A stretch of 64,000 bases of DNA, from positions 1 to 64,000 of the forward strand of contig NZ_JACIIZ010000003.1 in assembly GCF_014205765.1 (NCBI RefSeq). Reading direction: 5' to 3'. The position numbers were made by a program, and so were the translations under genes. This document shows, in pieces, positions 63,304 to 64,000 of this stretch. A model generated the notes under the pieces. The model searched no databases. It was not told the origin of the DNA and worked only from the letters and a program-made list of their open reading frames with translations. The first letter of the stretch is position 1, and the number at the start of each line of letters is the position of its first letter. The DNA comes from Nitrospirillum iridis. Its GTDB lineage: Bacteria; Pseudomonadota; Alphaproteobacteria; Azospirillales; Azospirillaceae.

Positions 63304-64000
63304 ATGACCATTTCGGATTGGCTGCTGGACCCGTCCGGCCTGACGCCGCACGGCTTTTGCCTCAGTTGGCTGCCGGGTCTCATCTGGCTGCATGCCGGGT
63401 CGGATGCCATCATCGGCTTGTCCTATTTCTCCATCCCCCTGACCCTGGCCTGGTTCGTGCGCCGACGCGACGATCTGGCCTACCGCTGGGTGGGGCATCT
63501 GTTCGTGGCCTTCATCCTGGCCTGCGGTCTGACCCACATCCTTTCCATCATGACGCTCTGGGTGCCGGCCTATGGGGCGGAGGGCGTGGTAAAGGGGATG
63601 ACGGCGCTGCTGTCCGTGGCCACCGCCGCCATGCTGTGGCCCCTGGTGCCGCGGGTTCTCGCCCTGCCCACTCCAGCGCAGCTGAGCCGCCTGAATGCCC
63701 AACTGAGCCGCACGATTGAAGAGCAGGAACGGACCGCCGCCTTGTTGCGCGACAGCGAGGCCAAGGTGCTGGCCGCCAATTCCGACCTGGAGCGCAGGGT
63801 GGCCGAGCGCACGGCGGAACTGAGCGCCGCCAATACCCGGCTGACGGCCGCGCTCGCCGAACGGGCGGCGGCGCTGGACGCGCTGGCCAGCAGCGAGGCG
63901 GAGTACCGCGCCAGCTTTGAGGCGGCCGCCGTGGGCAAGGTGCAGGTCAATCCGCAAACGGGACGGCTGCTGCGGGTGAACACCGCCTTTGCCGGCATGC
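63304..64000 (+). CDS. Ethylene-receptor-like PAS sensor protein, 5' part (cut by window edge)
   Basis: Open from the ATG at 63304 to the window end (232 codons). Residues about 20-115 hold three or four membrane helices resembling the ethylene-binding domain of plant ETR1: SDAIIGLSYFSIPLTLAWFV and AFILACGLTHI. Asp34, Tyr41, Pro45, Cys74 and His78 sit at the same spacing as ETR1 Asp25, Tyr32, Pro36, Cys65 and His69, the copper/ethylene ligand set. A helical linker (about 120-205, LSRTIEEQERTAALLRDSEA) leads to the start of a PAS domain (EYRASFEAAAVGKVQVNPQT). A histidine kinase probably follows outside the window. GGAGGGCGG lies upstream of the ATG. Ethylene binding is inferred from ligands alone. 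Confidence 0.85.
   Translation, partial: MTISDWLLDPSGLTPHGFCLSWLPGLIWLHAGSDAIIGLSYFSIPLTLAWFVRRRDDLAYRWVGHLFVAFILACGLTHILSIMTLWVPAYGAEGVVKGMTALLSVATAAMLWPLVPRVLALPTPAQLSRLNAQLSRTIEEQERTAALLRDSEAKVLAANSDLERRVAERTAELSAANTRLTAALAERAAALDALASSEAEYRASFEAAAVGKVQVNPQTGRLLRVNTAFAGM

Overview
The window is GC-rich bacterial chromosome with tightly packed genes. Two large TonB-dependent receptors, periplasmic/outer-membrane sugar systems, a proteobacterial Anbu peptidase cluster, many sensor kinases and an ethylene-receptor-like sensor point to an alphaproteobacterium. A plant- or soil-associated Azospirillaceae member (Azospirillum, Niveispirillum, Nitrospirillum type) is my best guess; this is inferred from gene content, not from a marker gene.

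Layout. 1-1132 is an insertion-sequence graveyard: the tail of an IS630-type transposase, a broken IS5-type transposase, and two same-orientation IS-end copies around a small membrane-protein gene. 1133-9589 holds mostly single genes: an uncharacterised 527-aa protein, an L-2-hydroxyglutarate-oxidase-like flavoenzyme, an MFS carrier, a DUF606 remnant, an SDR enzyme lacking the usual catalytic Tyr, a D,D-carboxypeptidase and a YeiH-type carrier. 9593-13125 has an orphan FtsX/MacB-like permease and a LysR (YeiE-like) regulator. 13537-16925 is the circularly permuted ATP-grasp / alpha-E / Anbu cluster. 16932-22504 (minus strand) carries a large hybrid kinase, a CHASE3-type HisKA_2 kinase and an Lrp regulator. 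22654-25039 holds DUF6356, a TPR-Asp/Asn-hydroxylase and Cu/Zn SOD. 25300-30481 is a response regulator / kinase / ABC ATPase / ABC permease operon.

30551-50347 is a carbohydrate-utilisation island. TonB receptor 1 is followed by a flavin halogenase-family protein, a secreted GH13 amylase and a GH13 alpha-glucosidase (the last three with ATGA overlaps), then a GH15 glucoamylase. Pairs of ATACGTAT palindromes lie upstream of receptor 1 and of the glucoamylase. A second block has a sodium/solute symporter and a LacI regulator divergent from TonB receptor 2 and a Tat-exported GH85 endo-beta-N-acetylglucosaminidase; twin TGAAAC..GTTTCA operators lie in the divergent promoter. The logic appears to be: extracellular or periplasmic cleavage of alpha-glucans (and, for GH85, of N-glycan-like chains), outer-membrane import by the receptors, inner-membrane import by the symporter, and LacI-type control.

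50450-51884 has an SH3/Pro-Gly repeat protein and a GH24 lysozyme. 52019-56089 is a four-gene O-acyl-transfer locus (two SGNH proteins, an MBOAT protein, a small membrane protein), followed by an HxlR regulator. 56925-63189 is a glucan/trehalose block (GT4, amylo-1,6-glucosidase, membrane-anchored OtsA, OtsB). The window ends inside a sensor gene whose N-terminus carries all the copper/ethylene ligands of the plant ETR1 family at exact spacing.

I saw no rRNA, tRNA, CRISPR array, prophage or complete mobile element. Function calls rest on motif reading and family memory; no database search was run.
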